This document shows, piece after piece, positions 34,153-34,447 of a DNA stretch of 34,447 nt (position 1 is its first letter; every line of letters begins with the position of its first letter). The notes beneath the pieces are model-generated. The model was given only the letters and a program-made list of their open reading frames with translations. It was not told the DNA's origin and did no database searches. A program made the position numbers and the translations under genes. This DNA comes from an uncultured Bacilli bacterium (GTDB taxonomy: Bacteria > Bacillota_I > Bacilli_A > RF39 > UBA660): NCBI GenBank assembly GCA_934102055.1, contig CAKOSE010000010.1, positions 1 to 34,447 on the forward strand, given 5' to 3'.

Positions 34153-34234
34153 AATAAGAACTGTAAAAATAAGAAAATAATACAGTTATGCAAAATATTG
34201 AAAAAAAGTAGATTTCTAATAATATACAGTTCAT
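34127..34234 (-). CDS. 35-aa leader peptide ORF
   Basis: An ORF of 35 codons in the operon's 5' UTR, with AAGGAAGGTG just upstream of its ATG and its TAG inside the attenuator hairpin. The peptide is hydrophobic and rich in aromatic residues and Cys (five Phe, four Tyr, three Cys, five Ser); its centre reads EIYFFSIFCITVLFSYFYSS. Codons 2-4 (GAACTGTA) are the exact complement of TACAGTTC at codons 24-26. AAATCTA occurs both at codons 7-9 and in the terminator arm. Ribosome position on it would therefore decide the RNA fold. It is probably regulatory rather than a functional product. Confidence 0.65.
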   Translation of the reverse strand: MNCILLEIYFFSIFCITVLFSYFYSSYCDVIKSTI

Positions 34235-34263
34235 AAGACACCTTCCTTTGATACTTGTTTTTG

Positions 34264-34292
34264 ATTATATTCTTAATTATTTTTGTTGTCAA
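34264..34292 (-). promoter_or_regulatory. Promoter of the Rel/radical-SAM operon
   Basis: Minus-strand TTGACA (34287-34292), 17-nt spacer, TATAAT (34264-34269), both perfect. The start near 34257 gives a ~170-nt leader containing the small ORF and attenuator. Confidence 0.9.
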
Positions 34293-34336
34293 GTATTTTT
34301 TACAATTTTTTTATTTATACAATATGTATGCTTTTC

Positions 34337-34365
34337 ATTATAAAAGAGTAGATTTCTCTACTCTA
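34337..34365 (-). terminator. Terminator of the gene beyond the right edge
   Basis: Minus-strand perfect 7-bp hairpin AGAGTAG / CTACTCT (34345-34364) followed by TTTTATAATG. It is identical at 28 of 29 positions to the terminator at 25180-25208. Confidence 0.75.
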
Positions 34366-34373
34366 TGTTTGGC

Positions 34374-34426
34374 TCTCCACTTTTTGGTGGGGTAGAAAAT
34401 AAGAGGGTCTCCACTTTTTAGTGGGG
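34374..34426. repeat. Two copies of a 19-nt hairpin-forming repeat
   Basis: TCTCCACTTTTTGGTGGGG (34374-34392) and TCTCCACTTTTTAGTGGGG (34408-34426) differ at one base and are 34 nt apart. Each can fold (CCAC with GTGG). The right edge of the window cuts off any further copies. I see nothing else in 34366-34447. Confidence 0.7.
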
Positions 34427-34447
34427 CCCTGATTTTTTATAAAACTC

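Noticed and set aside
34104..34257. T-box or known riboswitch upstream of the rel-like gene
   Set aside because: No T-box sequence or other riboswitch core was recognisable; the leader ORF and alternative pairing explain the region better.
34374..34426. CRISPR array
   Set aside because: Only two 19-nt units with a 15-nt spacer, far from the usual repeat and spacer lengths, and no cas genes in the window.

Overview
The window is very AT-rich bacterial DNA using the standard code, with TAA, TAG and TGA all used as stops. It carries consensus sigma-A promoters, GGAGG-type ribosome binding sites and many U-tract terminators. The truncated 16S rRNA gene at the left edge, the neighbour pair miaB-cotE, the CIRCE/HrcA operator, cdaA-cdaR and a short ClpB without its N-domain all point to a low-GC Firmicute. 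I infer an uncultured gut-type member of Bacilli near the RF39/Erysipelotrichia-like lineages; this placement is by eye. CotE suggests a spore former or recent descent from one.

Layout. 1-586: 5' part of a 16S gene on the minus strand, driven by two tandem promoters. 0.9-22 kb: mostly minus-strand core genes. These are an NtdP-like phosphatase (DUF402), an S41 peptidase, a LolA-like lipoprotein, a DUF378 protein, a secreted Fn3-like protein, cdaR-cdaA, glyA, a kinase-like gene with two small helical proteins, clpB under a CIRCE operator, a guanine-deaminase-like enzyme, two hypothetical proteins (one with HEXXH), tsaC/sua5, an ASCH protein, tRNA-Ala(TGC), khpA-rpsP, a DNA/RNA endonuclease, cotE, miaB, a membrane protein, an ankyrin protein, a cytidylate-kinase-like protein and a DUF2798 gene split by an in-frame stop.

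22.4-25.1 kb is a transition zone with two Nudix hydrolases, a peptidase-E-like protein and a nucleotide-pyrophosphatase-like enzyme. 25.2-34.3 kb is the most unusual part. One consensus promoter drives a minus-strand operon preceded by a 35-codon leader ORF and an attenuator-type terminator. Gene order is: a truncated Rel-like protein (intact hydrolase, damaged synthetase site), a radical SAM-histidine phosphatase fusion, a cobalamin-binding-type radical SAM protein, an AlaRS-like catalytic-domain paralogue, a peptidase-E-like protein, a metallo-beta-lactamase-fold hydrolase, a decayed Nudix gene and a second peptidase-E-like protein. Near-identical 29-nt terminator sequences lie at both ends of this module.

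Working hypothesis (inference): the operon is a mobile or exchangeable module that makes or modifies a small molecule or peptide from an activated amino acid. Two radical SAM enzymes would modify it, hydrolases (phosphatase, MBL, S51) would process it, and expression would be set by translation of a leader peptide. No transposase, integrase, CRISPR array or phage gene was seen.
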